Positions 17,562 to 27,006 of a DNA stretch of 64,000 nt are shown here, piece by piece. The notes under the pieces are model-generated. The model was given only the letters and a program-made list of their open reading frames with translations, had not been told where the DNA came from and searched no databases. The translations under genes and the position numbers were made by a program. This DNA is from Lachnospiraceae bacterium JC7 (GTDB lineage: Bacteria; Bacillota; Clostridia; Lachnospirales; Lachnospiraceae). The stretch is from assembly GCA_000513555.1 (NCBI GenBank), contig ALYD01000013.1, forward strand, positions 1-64,000, in the 5' to 3' direction. The number at the start of each line of letters is the position of its first letter. The first letter of the stretch is position 1.

Positions 17562-17703
17562 GAGCATAAACGACCATATATGTATCATTATGTGATTTTT
17601 GTGAAACATATATCAATCAGGGCGTTAATTTTATCCAAATTGACGAATTTTTAAGATTGCATTTTTGTGGGATATATGCAGTATTTCAGTTCGCCATAAT
17701 AAT

Positions 17704-17757
17704 GAAAAAATACCTCCCTTAATCCCTTGGGAAGTGAAATGCCCCAGGTTTGGCAAG
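17704..17757 (-). ncRNA. Candidate small hairpin-terminator RNA
   Basis: On the minus strand TGCC-AAACCTG-GGGCA is followed by TTTCACTT, a second stem (TTCCC with GGGAG) and TATTTTTTC. The order matches the plus-strand element at 2421-2462, including the shared GGCATTTC(G/A)CTT core. It lies upstream of the sulfoquinovose promoter, beyond the end of the gene at 17896-18900, whose own terminator comes first. Confidence 0.35.
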
Positions 17758-17772
17758 CTTTATGATAAATAT

Positions 17773-17811
17773 AAAAAAAGCGGCAGCCCCCAATAAAATC
17801 AGGCACTGCCG
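17773..17811 (-). terminator. Terminator of the acidic secreted-protein gene
   Basis: CGGCAG (17781-17786) pairs with CTGCCG (17806-17811) and is followed by seven Us on the minus strand. Confidence 0.75.
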
Positions 17812-17895
17812 TTTGTGTTCTTTACTTTACTATTCTACTTTACCTATCCGGATCACTTTTTCTAATGGATCCATTCAGGATATATAACAGATTCT

Positions 17896-18900
17896 TCAAT
17901 CATCTATTTTCTCAAGAGTAAATTCATTTTCGAAATACTCATCAAGGCACTGAAGAGTCAGTACTTCATCCTGAAGAGATACCTTAAAGGTACTGTCACG
18001 AAGCTTCTTGTTTTCAAAGTCCATCTTCAGCTCATCCTCCTTCAGGGTATACTTGAAGCTGTACTTATTCTTCGGAAGTATCAGCGCTCCGGTACCGTCC
18101 GCCTTAAAGCTATAGGTGGTGATCTCATCAATGGTCCATGTTCCGGCTATATCCTCCATGGTGAGATACTCTTTTTCCTTCACCTTCTGCTTTACAGCGG
18201 CAGCTGTTGTCTCGGGCAATGTTTCCGCCGGGAGTGTCACCTCAGGAAGAGTTTCTTCCGGAAGAGTCTCAGGAAGCTCTGCCTCGCTTTCCTTTTCGGC
18301 TTCTTCCACTGTCTCGCTCTCTGTCACATCGCCATCCTTCACTTCTTCATCACCGGCTTTTTCTTCCGTATCCTTATCTTCTTGAGATACCTTTCCTTCC
18401 TCTATATCCGATTCTGTATCTGTGCCTTCTCCATTTTCCTTTTCGGAATCAGCATCCTTCTTATCACGGTCGTCATCGTCCTTCTCACCATCAGCTTTAT
18501 CGTTTTCTGATGCATCACCTGATGTGTTCTCACCGCCGCCTGCTGTATCACCGGCACCGTTTCCGTTCAGATCATCGCCTGAATTACCTGATCCGCCGGA
18601 GTTTCCTCCACCTGAATTTTCATTTGAATCAGCGTCTGTGTTGCCGCTTCCGGCACTGTCATTTCCGCTTCCCTGTCCTTCTCCCTGAGAACCGCCTTCG
18701 GTATTTCCGGAATCAATATTCTCAGCACCTGAACCGCCCTTTTCCTGAGAGGAACCGCCGCTATTATCTCCTGAAGCATTCCCTTCATTCACTACATCAT
18801 TTGCCGGATTCTCCGTAGCACCGACATTCTTTACCATGGTGGTCATGAGGCATCCTGCCATGACCAAAATTCCGACTCCCTTCAATATTTTTTTCTTCAT
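17896..18900 (-). CDS. Secreted protein with Gly/Asn/Ser and acidic low-complexity regions
   Basis: 334 residues, family not recognised. A signal peptide (about 1-29, KKKILKGVGILVMAGCLMTT) is followed by a Gly/Asn/Ser-rich stretch (35-130), an Asp/Glu/Lys-rich stretch (130-210) and a Pro/Glu/Thr spacer with repeated LPETLPE units (215-235). The C-terminal ~90 residues form a compact domain beginning MEDIAGTWTIDEITTYSFKA, like small lipocalin-like or DUF5640-type domains (GTWxxD...YSFKADGTG). Probably an extracellular domain held away from the wall by a flexible stalk. It follows the 771-residue-class surface protein on the same strand. Confidence 0.7.
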   Translation of the reverse strand: MKKKILKGVGILVMAGCLMTTMVKNVGATENPANDVVNEGNASGDNSGGSSQEKGGSGAENIDSGNTEGGSQGEGQGSGNDSAGSGNTDADSNENSGGGNSGGSGNSGDDLNGNGAGDTAGGGENTSGDASENDKADGEKDDDDRDKKDADSEKENGEGTDTESDIEEGKVSQEDKDTEEKAGDEEVKDGDVTESETVEEAEKESEAELPETLPEETLPEVTLPAETLPETTAAAVKQKVKEKEYLTMEDIAGTWTIDEITTYSFKADGTGALILPKNKYSFKYTLKEDELKMDFENKKLRDSTFKVSLQDEVLTLQCLDEYFENEFTLEKIDD

Positions 18901-18991
18901 ATCTTAGACCTCGCATTATATAGCCATACCTGCACCTTTTCCAAGTCAAAGGAACAGGTATTCAATTAAAAAAACTATGGATTAATTATTA

Positions 18992-19057
18992 TCAGTTATC
19001 AACTACAGTTGCACCTGTATATGTAAATCCTACAGGCGTTGTTCCAGCTCCATCATC
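18992..19057 (-). pseudogene. Orphan copy of a surface-protein C-terminal repeat
   Basis: Right after the stop of the next gene, in another frame, the minus strand encodes DDGAGTTPVGFTYTGATVVD-N then TGA. This is a diverged copy of that gene's own last residues (GNGTTPVGAIHTGTTVTMN). It has no start codon and no upstream frame, so it is the leftover 3' end of a second gene or of an earlier tail that was replaced. Confidence 0.65.
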
Positions 19058-19059
19058 CA

Positions 19060-21369
19060 TCAGTTCATGGTCACAGTAGTTCCTGTATGAATAGCTCCTA
19101 CAGGTGTAGTTCCGTTTCCATCCCAGGCTCCGTCTGCTCCGACCGTATGTCCGTCAGGTGTAGTCATTCCTCTTAAAAGAATGCCCTGATTTGCGCCGAT
19201 TGTCGGCTCGAAATAATACCACTTGTTATCTACCATATGCCAGCCTGTAGCCATTCTTCCACGCCAGCCATCCATCTCAGGTACAAGGAAATATGTAGCA
19301 CCGTTATAATCGAACCAGTTTGTCTGCATGATGGTGCTGTCATCAAAGTAGTACCAGTAGGTATGACCATCATACTCGAGATTCAGCCACTCTCCCTTTG
19401 CGAGACTTCCGTCTGACTTTGTATAAGTCCAGTCATACTCCTGATTTCCCCAGTTGCCGCCTCTGTCACTTAAAGGTGCACCGGAATCAGGCTGCGTCTG
19501 AACGGTATTGCCGTTCACATCTATGCTCTTTGTGCTGATGCTTCCGGACTTACCGCTTGAACCTCCACCACTGCTGTCGCTTGAATCACTGCTACTTGAA
19601 GAACTTCCGGTCTTTACAGGTATAGTTTCATCCTTTGTTTCTCCGCAAACTGAGCATGTATATGTCTTTATACCTGTTTCATCATAGGTAGCTTCTTCTG
19701 TTACTACACCCCTATCCCATCTGTGACCTGTAGCTTTTTTCGTTATTTCAGCTTTTTCTGTTTCTGTCATCAGATAGTGTCCACCTAAATCCTTAAACCA
19801 CTTACCACATTCCGTACACTCATAATGAGCTTCGTATCCATCCTCGGTACATGTAGGTTCCTTTGCTTCTACATGCACGATCTTATGTGTATGCGCTTCT
19901 TCATTTTCCTTGATTGTTACCTCTATAACATCTGCTTTAGAATCTCCATGTTCGCTATCACCAATCGCCTTATACCAGACATAGTAGGTCTTTGCATCGG
20001 TAGCGGTTGGGATATTCCCGCTCCATCCTTCTGTCGGGGCAGTGGATGAACCAGTACCAAGAGCGTAATTCATTGTACCGCCGGTAGCTGTGCCTGCATC
20101 CACAAGCGCTTGAGCCTTGCCATTATAAGTCAGATTTTTTGCCATCGGTTCCTTTGTAATCGTAGCAGGATCTTTTGCTTCAGGGAACTGAACCTTTTTG
20201 TAATTACCAAAACTCTGACCGGCTCCAACAGAAATCAGCTCTTTTCCCTCAGTGCCTTGCACATTTGTCCAGCCTGTTCCGGCAATATCATTAGTTATAC
20301 CGTGTCCTGCGGATACAGCCGCATCACTACCGGAAGCTTCAACAGTACTGCCCTCCTTGATGTATATGCAATCGTTACAATAAAATCCTTTACTACTACC
20401 GGACGCAGCAACTGTACCTCTGTCAATTGTCAAATCACCTCTCAGGCAATAAATCCCTGCATTATTACCGGACGCAGTAACCGTGCTCTCTTCGATTGTC
20501 AAATCACTGCTGTCACAATAAAGGCCATATAGTGCGGTAGCAGTGACTTTGGCTCCGTTTTTGATGCTAAACTCGTTCCAGGAAGAGATACCGCGGCCTG
20601 AAGAACTTTGACCCGTGGCAGTAACTGTGACTCCTTCAATGCTTACTTTGCCGCCTGTGCTTATAATAGCAGTATAACCACTAACATTTAGGGTTCCGTT
20701 ACCCGTAATGGATAAATCAGCGGTTGTATAAATCGGGTAGTTATTTGTACTTATAATACTATTCGTACCGGAAAGACTTATGTTTAATTCTTCAGTGGCA
20801 TAAATGTAAGCATTTAAAAAATTAGAAGTACTCTTTCCAGCGCTACCACTATAGCTGAAGTTATTCAATGTCAGTTTTTTGGTAGCATCGTCATAACTCA
20901 TCTTATTGTTTCCATCTATATTACTCGCATTCGCGTTCGTCACCTGTTTTCCACCGACGTAAAGGTCATATTGAACTAACCTAAAAACCTCGAAAACGAA
21001 AGGATCAGACAGCGTTCCGCTACCGCTTGCAACTTTGATGCCATCTGGTTGTGAACTATTATTATCTGGATCTGGCAAATATAAATATTTGTCTTCAATG
21101 TCACTTACTGGAAACACAATCCTATGTTCTACTGGACCTCCTGGCTCCCCTATAGATCCACCATATCCAAGTGTATATGTTCCTTCGAAATTATCTCCGT
21201 ATTCACCTACATATGTTGTACCATTGAATACTACGGTCTCTTCAAAGAGGTATATATCTCCAACTTTAATTGCAGTTCCTTCCGCCTTCACTGTCAAACT
21301 CATCCCCGGCAACAGCCCTATCATCAATGCCAGACTAAGTAATACACTTAAAATACTTTTTAACTTCAT
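19060..21369 (-). CDS. Large secreted surface protein with cell-wall-binding C-terminus
   Basis: 769 residues from the ATG at 21369 (AAGGA six bases upstream; an ATG two codons earlier is also possible). Signal peptide 1-30. Residues ~135-390 show a repeating right-handed beta-helix pattern (LTIEESTVTASGNNAGIYC, LTIDRGTVAASGSSKGFYC) after a DLYVGGKQVTNAN module. Next come an Ig-like module (LTYNGKAQALVDAGTATGGT) and a Cys-containing HTHKIVHVEAKEPTCTEDG module with two CxxC pairs. A Ser-rich linker leads to C-terminal cell-wall-binding repeats (WLNLEYDGHTYWYYFDD, TGWHMVDNKWYYF). Likely an adhesin or wall-associated protein. A CTGTG tract lies about 190 bases upstream. Confidence 0.8.
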   Translation of the reverse strand: MKLKSILSVLLSLALMIGLLPGMSLTVKAEGTAIKVGDIYLFEETVVFNGTTYVGEYGDNFEGTYTLGYGGSIGEPGGPVEHRIVFPVSDIEDKYLYLPDPDNNSSQPDGIKVASGSGTLSDPFVFEVFRLVQYDLYVGGKQVTNANASNIDGNNKMSYDDATKKLTLNNFSYSGSAGKSTSNFLNAYIYATEELNISLSGTNSIISTNNYPIYTTADLSITGNGTLNVSGYTAIISTGGKVSIEGVTVTATGQSSSGRGISSWNEFSIKNGAKVTATALYGLYCDSSDLTIEESTVTASGNNAGIYCLRGDLTIDRGTVAASGSSKGFYCNDCIYIKEGSTVEASGSDAAVSAGHGITNDIAGTGWTNVQGTEGKELISVGAGQSFGNYKKVQFPEAKDPATITKEPMAKNLTYNGKAQALVDAGTATGGTMNYALGTGSSTAPTEGWSGNIPTATDAKTYYVWYKAIGDSEHGDSKADVIEVTIKENEEAHTHKIVHVEAKEPTCTEDGYEAHYECTECGKWFKDLGGHYLMTETEKAEITKKATGHRWDRGVVTEEATYDETGIKTYTCSVCGETKDETIPVKTGSSSSSSDSSDSSGGGSSGKSGSISTKSIDVNGNTVQTQPDSGAPLSDRGGNWGNQEYDWTYTKSDGSLAKGEWLNLEYDGHTYWYYFDDSTIMQTNWFDYNGATYFLVPEMDGWRGRMATGWHMVDNKWYYFEPTIGANQGILLRGMTTPDGHTVGADGAWDGNGTTPVGAIHTGTTVTMN

Positions 21370-21438
21370 ACTCATCCTTCTCTTACTCCTTTACTATTTC
21401 CTAATGACTCTGTTGTCATTGAACTTTCATCAATCCAC

Positions 21439-21488
21439 AAAAAACCGCCGAACCTGACAGGGCATAAAATCCCCATTAAGTCCGACGG
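21439..21488 (-). terminator. Terminator-like hairpin in the leader of the surface-protein gene
   Basis: On the minus strand CCGTCGGAC pairs with GTTCGGCGG (two G-U pairs) and six Us follow. It lies 65 bases before the surface-protein start, between it and the CTGTG tract. It either attenuates that gene or ends a short upstream transcript. Confidence 0.55.
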
Positions 21489-21562
21489 TCATCCATCATC
21501 TAAATAGTATTCAATTTCAAGTGTCCCTAAACTGAAAGACACTAAAATGGCGCAGTTACCTA

Positions 21563-21621
21563 CTGTGCTGTGCTGTGCTGTGCTGTGCTGTGCTGTGCTG
21601 TGCTGTGCTGTGCTGTGCTGT
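21563..21621. repeat. CTGTG pentanucleotide tandem repeat, about 11.8 copies
   Basis: Fifty-nine bases of uninterrupted CTGTG units with no variant copy. It lies between the surface-protein gene (minus) and the Rpn nuclease gene (plus), about 190 bases upstream of the former. Unit size and perfection make slipped-strand length change likely. Confidence 0.97.
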
Positions 21622-22178
21622 TTAAGCATTATTCTGGTTTGCATATTTTCAAGTCCTTTTTTACCATTATTGAAAAAACAACATGAATCTTAACTCTCAA
21701 TAATAGAAATAACGACGTTTTCGAAAATATTTATAAATACATTACATGTTATTCTTTATCCCAACCTGTTTTCAAAAATCTTTTTTTACCATAGTTTCTA
21801 TGATGATTTTTAATACTTTTTTTCGCAAATTATCCTTGACGAAAATCAATTAAGCAACGTATCATAATCATAATTTTTTGTGATCATAAAAATCATCTTT
21901 TGCTTTTCCGCTTCTTTGGAGAAGCTGTTTTATCCTGTGTAAATCGATTTATATTCCCAGATAAAGCATATAAAAAAAAGCCGGCAGAGACATCTTTATC
22001 TCTTATTTCGTGCACCCTTCTAAGCGAAATGACTAAAGCCTTACCCAAACTCCCTACATATTGTCTCACGAAACAATCAATGGTAATATGAAAGTGATCA
22101 TAAGTGAGTTGTTATATTTTTGATACTCGCTTTATATGTCACTGACAATTACCGCTATCATTAAAGAAAGCATTATCT
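21622..22178. other. AT-rich intergenic region
   Basis: No gene recognised between the CTGTG tract and the Rpn nuclease start. A 63-codon plus-strand frame at 21900-22091 lacks a binding site and resembles nothing. The region is AT-rich and probably carries the promoters of both flanking genes; none is clear enough to mark. Confidence 0.4.
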
Positions 22179-23102
22179 ATGAGCGAATTCAAAAAAACTC
22201 AGTGGCATCCGCCTTTTTGTGCGGCGATCAAACTGGAGCTAAAGGCCAACAAGAAAGACCTTAGCTTCGAATCAGAACATACTCTTAATACAAAGCCGAT
22301 ACAGATTGACCTATTGGTCATAAAGAAACTACAGGATGTAAACATCCAAAACGAGATCGGCAGGATTTTCAAAGGGCACAACATTTTTGAATACAAGTCT
22401 CCGGAGGATTCTCTCGGGATAGATGAGTATTTCAAGACATTGGCCTATGCCTGCCTTTACAAGGCGAATCACTCAAAAGAAGACGGAATCAAGTCTTCAG
22501 ACATAACCATCTCTCTTGTCCGTGAAAGGATGCCCAGATCATTGTACGGATGGTTTAAAAGCAATAATTGTACACTTAGTGAAAGGTACCCCGGCGTATA
22601 CTATGTGTCCGGAGAAAAGATCCTTTTCCCGACACAGCTGGTCGTTTCATCTAGACTCAACCCAAATGAACATCAATGGCTTATGGCATTGACCTCCAGA
22701 ATGAACAAAACAGCCGGTGAACGTCTTGTATTATCTGCCAGAGACCTGACTGAAAAAGACGACAAACTGAATGCTGACTCCATACTGCAGTTAGCCATGG
22801 CAGAAAACAAAGCATTATTCGACAAATTAAAGGAGGGTACAGATATGTGTGAAGCTCTTAAAGAACTGATGCGTCCGGAGTTTGAGGCTGCAAAAGCAGA
22901 AGCAGAACGCGAAGGACTGGCTAAAGGTCTTGCTGAGGGTCGTGCCGAGGGTCGTGCCACCGGGCGCTCCGAAGGCATAAATGAATTATCAAAAGCTGTG
23001 AAACTTCTGCGTGCAGGTTCTACTGCACAGGAATTACTTGATAAAGGATTTGCTCAGGATATAGTCACATCAGCAACAGCACTGCTTAGTGATATCGGCT
23101 GA
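22179..23102 (+). CDS. Rpn-family PD-(D/E)XK nuclease-like protein
   Basis: 307 residues. The nuclease core reads IQIDLLVIKK (Asp44) then FEYKSPED (Glu71, Lys73), the D...ExK arrangement of the PD-(D/E)XK fold, as in the recombination-promoting nuclease/putative-transposase family. The C-terminal part has a charged helix with tandem EGLAKGLAEGRAEGRATGR repeats, common in this family, and a last helical domain. E. coli Rpn proteins cut DNA and raise recombination; members are spread by transfer. The upstream site (AAAGAAAG) is weak. It stands alone with its own terminator. Confidence 0.8.
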   Translation: MSEFKKTQWHPPFCAAIKLELKANKKDLSFESEHTLNTKPIQIDLLVIKKLQDVNIQNEIGRIFKGHNIFEYKSPEDSLGIDEYFKTLAYACLYKANHSKEDGIKSSDITISLVRERMPRSLYGWFKSNNCTLSERYPGVYYVSGEKILFPTQLVVSSRLNPNEHQWLMALTSRMNKTAGERLVLSARDLTEKDDKLNADSILQLAMAENKALFDKLKEGTDMCEALKELMRPEFEAAKAEAEREGLAKGLAEGRAEGRATGRSEGINELSKAVKLLRAGSTAQELLDKGFAQDIVTSATALLSDIG

Positions 23103-23174
23103 TTAAAAAGGTCTGTTGTATGAATGTGTTGAAAAATCAAGAAAAGCTCCAGCTTTTCTTAATATAAAAAATAT

Positions 23175-23228
23175 AAGTGCAGATGCCAGCTGTAATTACT
23201 CTCTGGAATCTGCACTTAATCGTTTTTT
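23175..23228 (+). terminator. Terminator of the Rpn gene
   Basis: AAGTGCAGAT (23175-23184) pairs with ATCTGCACTT (23208-23217), followed by AATCGTTTTTT on the plus strand. A smaller AAGAAAAGCT hairpin precedes it at about 23140-23161. Confidence 0.75.
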
Positions 23229-23274
23229 CAGTCGGCTTAAAATGATTTCTCATTTACAGGCTTCCGCCACTTCA

Positions 23275-24432
23275 TTACAGTGCCTTTTTATAAAGCATCA
23301 CACAATCCTTAAGTGTGGTCTGGCGCGGGTTGGCCATGATGTTAGCCTGTCCCTTCATGGCATCCTCTGCCATAACATCGATCTTATCTTCTGTAACACC
23401 AACATCTGAAAGCTTCTCCGGTATACCGAGCTGTCTGTTAAGTCTCCTAAGCTCTTCAACAAGCATTTCGGGTCTGAAGTTCACTACAGGTCCATTATCC
23501 TCTCTGATGTATCTGTAGATCTTCTCATACTTTCCGTCATGGTCGGCGATTGCGTTGAACTCTGCCACATAAGGAAGAAGGATAGCATTGGCAACACCGT
23601 GAGCTACATGAAAGTGACCGCTGACGGGGTGGCTTAAGGCATGAACATCACCGAGTCTTGCCCATGCAAATGATATTCCCGCGAAATTGGAACCGAGCAT
23701 CATGGCGCTGGCTGCCTCAGGATTCTTACGGTTAGCTGTAAAACGACGGAGGTTCTTTCCGATAAGCTCCATAGCCTTCTCTGCCATGGCATCTGAGAAA
23801 GGTGTTGCGTTATTTGAAACGTAGGCCTCCATGGCATGAATGAGGGCGTCGATACCGCAGGATGCAGCAACAGATGCGGGAGCTGTCATGATAAGCTCAG
23901 GATCGAGAACTGCGAACTTGGGAATCTGCTCATAGCTGAAAACAGACATCTTGAAGTTTGTAACTTCATCTGTGATAACAGCACTGGCAGTAACTTCACT
24001 TCCTGTTCCGGCTGTTGTAGGTACCGCGATGATAGGTGTGATAGGTCCGGGAACCTTGCCTGTACCTACATACTGCTGGATCTCACCTCCGTATGTTGCA
24101 AGAACACCCACAGCCTTGGCAACATCCATAGGGCTTCCGCCACCGAGAGCTATGATGCTGCTGGCACCGGATTTTTTGTACTGCTCGGTTGCCTCCTTAA
24201 CGCAGGCAACTGTCGGGTTCGGCATAACGTCAAGGAAAGCTGTGCACTTGATGCCGGATGCCTCGATAAGGTCCTTTACCTTCGCAACTACGCCGATACC
24301 TTCAAGTCCTCTGTCAGAAACAAGGAATACATGCTCTGACTTCATTTCACCCTTTAAGAGCTCAGGAATCTCCTTGAGACTTCCTACACCGAATTTTATA
24401 GTCTGTGGAATTTTAAAACAAAAATCATTCAT
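23275..24432 (-). CDS. hpfD: Iron-containing alcohol dehydrogenase, probable sulfopropionaldehyde reductase
   Basis: 385 residues of the group III Fe-dependent alcohol dehydrogenases. The nucleotide loop is GGGSPMDVAKAVG, and the metal site comprises Asp and His residues in CGIDALIHAMEAYVS, ALSHPVSGHFHVAHG and similar boxes. It lies 18 bases after the glycyl radical enzyme. In the described Hpf route the NADH-dependent enzyme reduces 3-sulfopropionaldehyde to 3-hydroxypropane-1-sulfonate, giving a fermentative electron sink. A 1,3-propanediol dehydrogenase (DhaT) would look alike, so the substrate is inferred from context. Confidence 0.75.
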   Translation of the reverse strand: MNDFCFKIPQTIKFGVGSLKEIPELLKGEMKSEHVFLVSDRGLEGIGVVAKVKDLIEASGIKCTAFLDVMPNPTVACVKEATEQYKKSGASSIIALGGGSPMDVAKAVGVLATYGGEIQQYVGTGKVPGPITPIIAVPTTAGTGSEVTASAVITDEVTNFKMSVFSYEQIPKFAVLDPELIMTAPASVAASCGIDALIHAMEAYVSNNATPFSDAMAEKAMELIGKNLRRFTANRKNPEAASAMMLGSNFAGISFAWARLGDVHALSHPVSGHFHVAHGVANAILLPYVAEFNAIADHDGKYEKIYRYIREDNGPVVNFRPEMLVEELRRLNRQLGIPEKLSDVGVTEDKIDVMAEDAMKGQANIMANPRQTTLKDCVMLYKKAL

Positions 24433-24450
24433 GATATTACCCCTTCTTTT

Positions 24451-26934
24451 TTAGAAACTAAGTTCTGTTCTCTGTATCAGATCCTTCTGGAGCGCCTTTC
24501 CAAGCTCCACAAAGTAAGCACTGTAGCCCGCTACTCTCACAAGCATATCCTTGTAGTCTTCAGGATGCTTCTGGGCTGCTCTCATGGTGGCGGAGCTCAT
24601 GATATTGAACTGCACATGCATGGCTCCACGCTTTATGTACTGGTCTATGAAAGCTATGAGATTATCTCTGCCTTCGATTCCCGCAACTGCCTCCTGAGGG
24701 AATTTCATATTCATGAGTGTGCCGTTTCCGGCCTTGCTGTGATCCACCTTCGATACGGAATTTGTCAATGCTGTCGGTCCGTTCACATCATGGGAACCGC
24801 CATCTGTGTGCACCGGTCCCATATTGTCAGAGATTGCCTCTCCCATCTTACGGCCGTCAAGAGTTGCATTGGTTACCATACCCATAGCGACATTGGCATT
24901 GACAGAATATACTCCCGGATTGAACTGTCCGCCCTTTCTGTAGGTCTTTCTGCCGCTGATATGACCTGTGTAGCAGTCGAACATGAACTTGAAAAGCTCG
25001 TCTGCGTAATCATCGTCGTTACCATAGTGGTGAACCTTGGACCCGTTCACAAGAGCGTACAGCATCTCATGACCTTTCCAGTTGTCCTTAACTGCCTGAA
25101 GGAGCTCCGCGCCTGTCACCTTATGCTCGTCGAACATAAGCTGCTTAATGGTTGCCAGTGAATCGGTACAGGTTCCGAGACCGCTTGCCTGAGGGCCGAT
25201 ACCGTTATACTTCGCGCCGCCTTCCGTAAGATCCTTTCCTGTATCCATACAGTTCTGGAAGAATGCCGACACATATGGGATCGGCTTTCTGTGCTCGTGA
25301 GCCGCTTCGATGATGTTCAGACTTGAACACATCTGGTCACACCAGTAGTCGAACTGCTTATCTATGCTTTGAAGAACCTCATCAAAACTCTGATATGTCT
25401 CCAGACTTCCTGTATCCGGTCCGAACTGTTCTTCCGAATCCAGGAACTTACCGCCGTTGATGACCATTTCAAGCATCTTCGGAGTGTTTACATAAGCCGC
25501 ATCATGCCATCCGTACTCTGCTCCCGGAAGGTCAGGCTCAACGCATCCTACGACGCAGTAGTCTCTTGCTTCTTCGAGAGACATGCCCTTACCGAGCATG
25601 GCCTTTATGGCAGGTGCATCATTGAAGAGCTTCGGATGACCGAAGCCTGCGCGTATACATTCAACAGTCTTTACCTTAAGCTCATAAGGTGTCTTTTCCG
25701 ATAAACGGACACAGATCCATGGAACCATCATCCTCGTATGCTCTGAAGCCTCCAGAACAAGGAAGGTGAGATCGTTGGTGGCATCGTTGCCATCTCTGTC
25801 GAGACCGCCTATGGTGAGACTTTCTCCTCCGAAGCCGCGACCGTTTCTTACCGCAGTTGAACCCCAGTCCTTGAGCTTAGTCGGATTGTTAAGCTTTACG
25901 AACTGATCCTCAAGTATCTCCAGAGCCTGCATCTTGGTGATAACACCGTCATCTATGTCAGCCCTATAGTACGGGTACAGCCACTGATCCATTCTTCCGT
26001 AGGAGATGGAATGACCGTTACTCTCGATGGTTATAAGGGTAGTTGCAAAATTGAAAAGCTGTACTGCCTGCCAGAAGGATCTCGCAGGTCCTCCCGCTAT
26101 CTGATGACAGTTAAATGCCATCCTTTCAAGCTCAGCCTTTCTCTTCGGATCCTTTTCTTTTTCCGCATGCTCTTCCGCAAGATCTGCATATCTTTCGATA
26201 TATGCCACCGATGCCCCAAGCTCTATGAGCATGGCATCGTAAAAATCTCTCTTGTCGGAGAACTCAGGATCCTTCTTTGATAATGCTTCTCTCTTTTCCT
26301 TTGCCTCCGCAATAAGCCCGTTGAAACCGAGCTTCATGAGCTTTCCGTAATCTATGGCCAGATGTCCGGTGCCTGCGTAATGATATAGATTGGTCTGGAA
26401 GATCTTCTTCCCGGCTTCCGAGCCTTTGATCTGTTCGTCATCAAGACGTCCCTCAACTTCATCCGCAACGGTTCTGCCCTGCCACCACTTGCAAAGCTCG
26501 ATGGCCTCCTGCTTCTCCTCTTCACTTCTGAAATAGAACTGATCATGCTCTCTGTCTTCAAAGGGATGATTCACCGCTTCATCCAGTATCCAGTTCACGG
26601 AGAATTCCGGATAGATGGGTGATGCTTTCGCGGGGGCGGCATTATCACCCAATATAAGCTCCTGATCATAGATATAGAGGGTCACGTTTTCAAGTATGTG
26701 CCTAAAGGCATAGGCACACTGAAGCTTCGCCGGCGCCTTAGGGTGGGCCTTGTAGGATTCCGTCACGAGACGAAGCCGCTCTATGTCTATCCAGTATTTT
26801 TTATCCAGAAATTCCTGCCTCAGATAGTTGATTCTCGGAAAGGGTGACCAGTCCTTGTGATGCACCTCATAACCGAGATGGCACTGATGATCAAAGGGTT
26901 CTGTTCCCTTTGCATTTGTATGATACTCCGTCAT
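24451..26934 (-). CDS. hpfG: Glycyl radical enzyme, probable DHPS dehydratase
   Basis: 827 residues from the ATG at 26934, which has AGGAGG in place; a longer frame to 26988 lacks one. Pyruvate formate-lyase superfamily, diol-dehydratase branch: thiyl Cys464 and general-base Glu466 in VVGCVEPDLPG, Asp478, His191 in GTGHLAIDYG, and the C-terminal radical loop RVAGYSAYFVEL with Gly803. Together with a dehydrogenase and activase, and a sulfoquinovose operon 6 kb away, this matches HpfG, which converts DHPS to 3-sulfopropionaldehyde by C-O cleavage. Glycerol dehydratase is the main alternative, since sulfoquinovosidase releases glycerol; the sulfolyase HpsG is less likely without sulfite-respiration genes. 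Confidence 0.78.
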   Translation of the reverse strand: MTEYHTNAKGTEPFDHQCHLGYEVHHKDWSPFPRINYLRQEFLDKKYWIDIERLRLVTESYKAHPKAPAKLQCAYAFRHILENVTLYIYDQELILGDNAAPAKASPIYPEFSVNWILDEAVNHPFEDREHDQFYFRSEEEKQEAIELCKWWQGRTVADEVEGRLDDEQIKGSEAGKKIFQTNLYHYAGTGHLAIDYGKLMKLGFNGLIAEAKEKREALSKKDPEFSDKRDFYDAMLIELGASVAYIERYADLAEEHAEKEKDPKRKAELERMAFNCHQIAGGPARSFWQAVQLFNFATTLITIESNGHSISYGRMDQWLYPYYRADIDDGVITKMQALEILEDQFVKLNNPTKLKDWGSTAVRNGRGFGGESLTIGGLDRDGNDATNDLTFLVLEASEHTRMMVPWICVRLSEKTPYELKVKTVECIRAGFGHPKLFNDAPAIKAMLGKGMSLEEARDYCVVGCVEPDLPGAEYGWHDAAYVNTPKMLEMVINGGKFLDSEEQFGPDTGSLETYQSFDEVLQSIDKQFDYWCDQMCSSLNIIEAAHEHRKPIPYVSAFFQNCMDTGKDLTEGGAKYNGIGPQASGLGTCTDSLATIKQLMFDEHKVTGAELLQAVKDNWKGHEMLYALVNGSKVHHYGNDDDYADELFKFMFDCYTGHISGRKTYRKGGQFNPGVYSVNANVAMGMVTNATLDGRKMGEAISDNMGPVHTDGGSHDVNGPTALTNSVSKVDHSKAGNGTLMNMKFPQEAVAGIEGRDNLIAFIDQYIKRGAMHVQFNIMSSATMRAAQKHPEDYKDMLVRVAGYSAYFVELGKALQKDLIQRTELSF

Positions 26935-27006
26935 ATATATCCTCCTGATGAAACACCGGTCTTTGCTATGGATGCCGGTCATGAACACAGAAGACCGTAT
27001 CCGCTG

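Noticed and set aside
21900-22091. 63-codon plus-strand frame upstream of the Rpn gene
   Set aside because: No ribosome site, no family resemblance, lies in AT-rich promoter DNA.
24451-26934. Pyruvate formate-lyase or choline trimethylamine-lyase
   Set aside because: A single VGCVEP cysteine with a following Glu and Asp, rather than the adjacent Cys-Cys pair of formate-lyase, and an activase with two extra clusters indicate the diol-dehydratase branch; no microcompartment genes are present.
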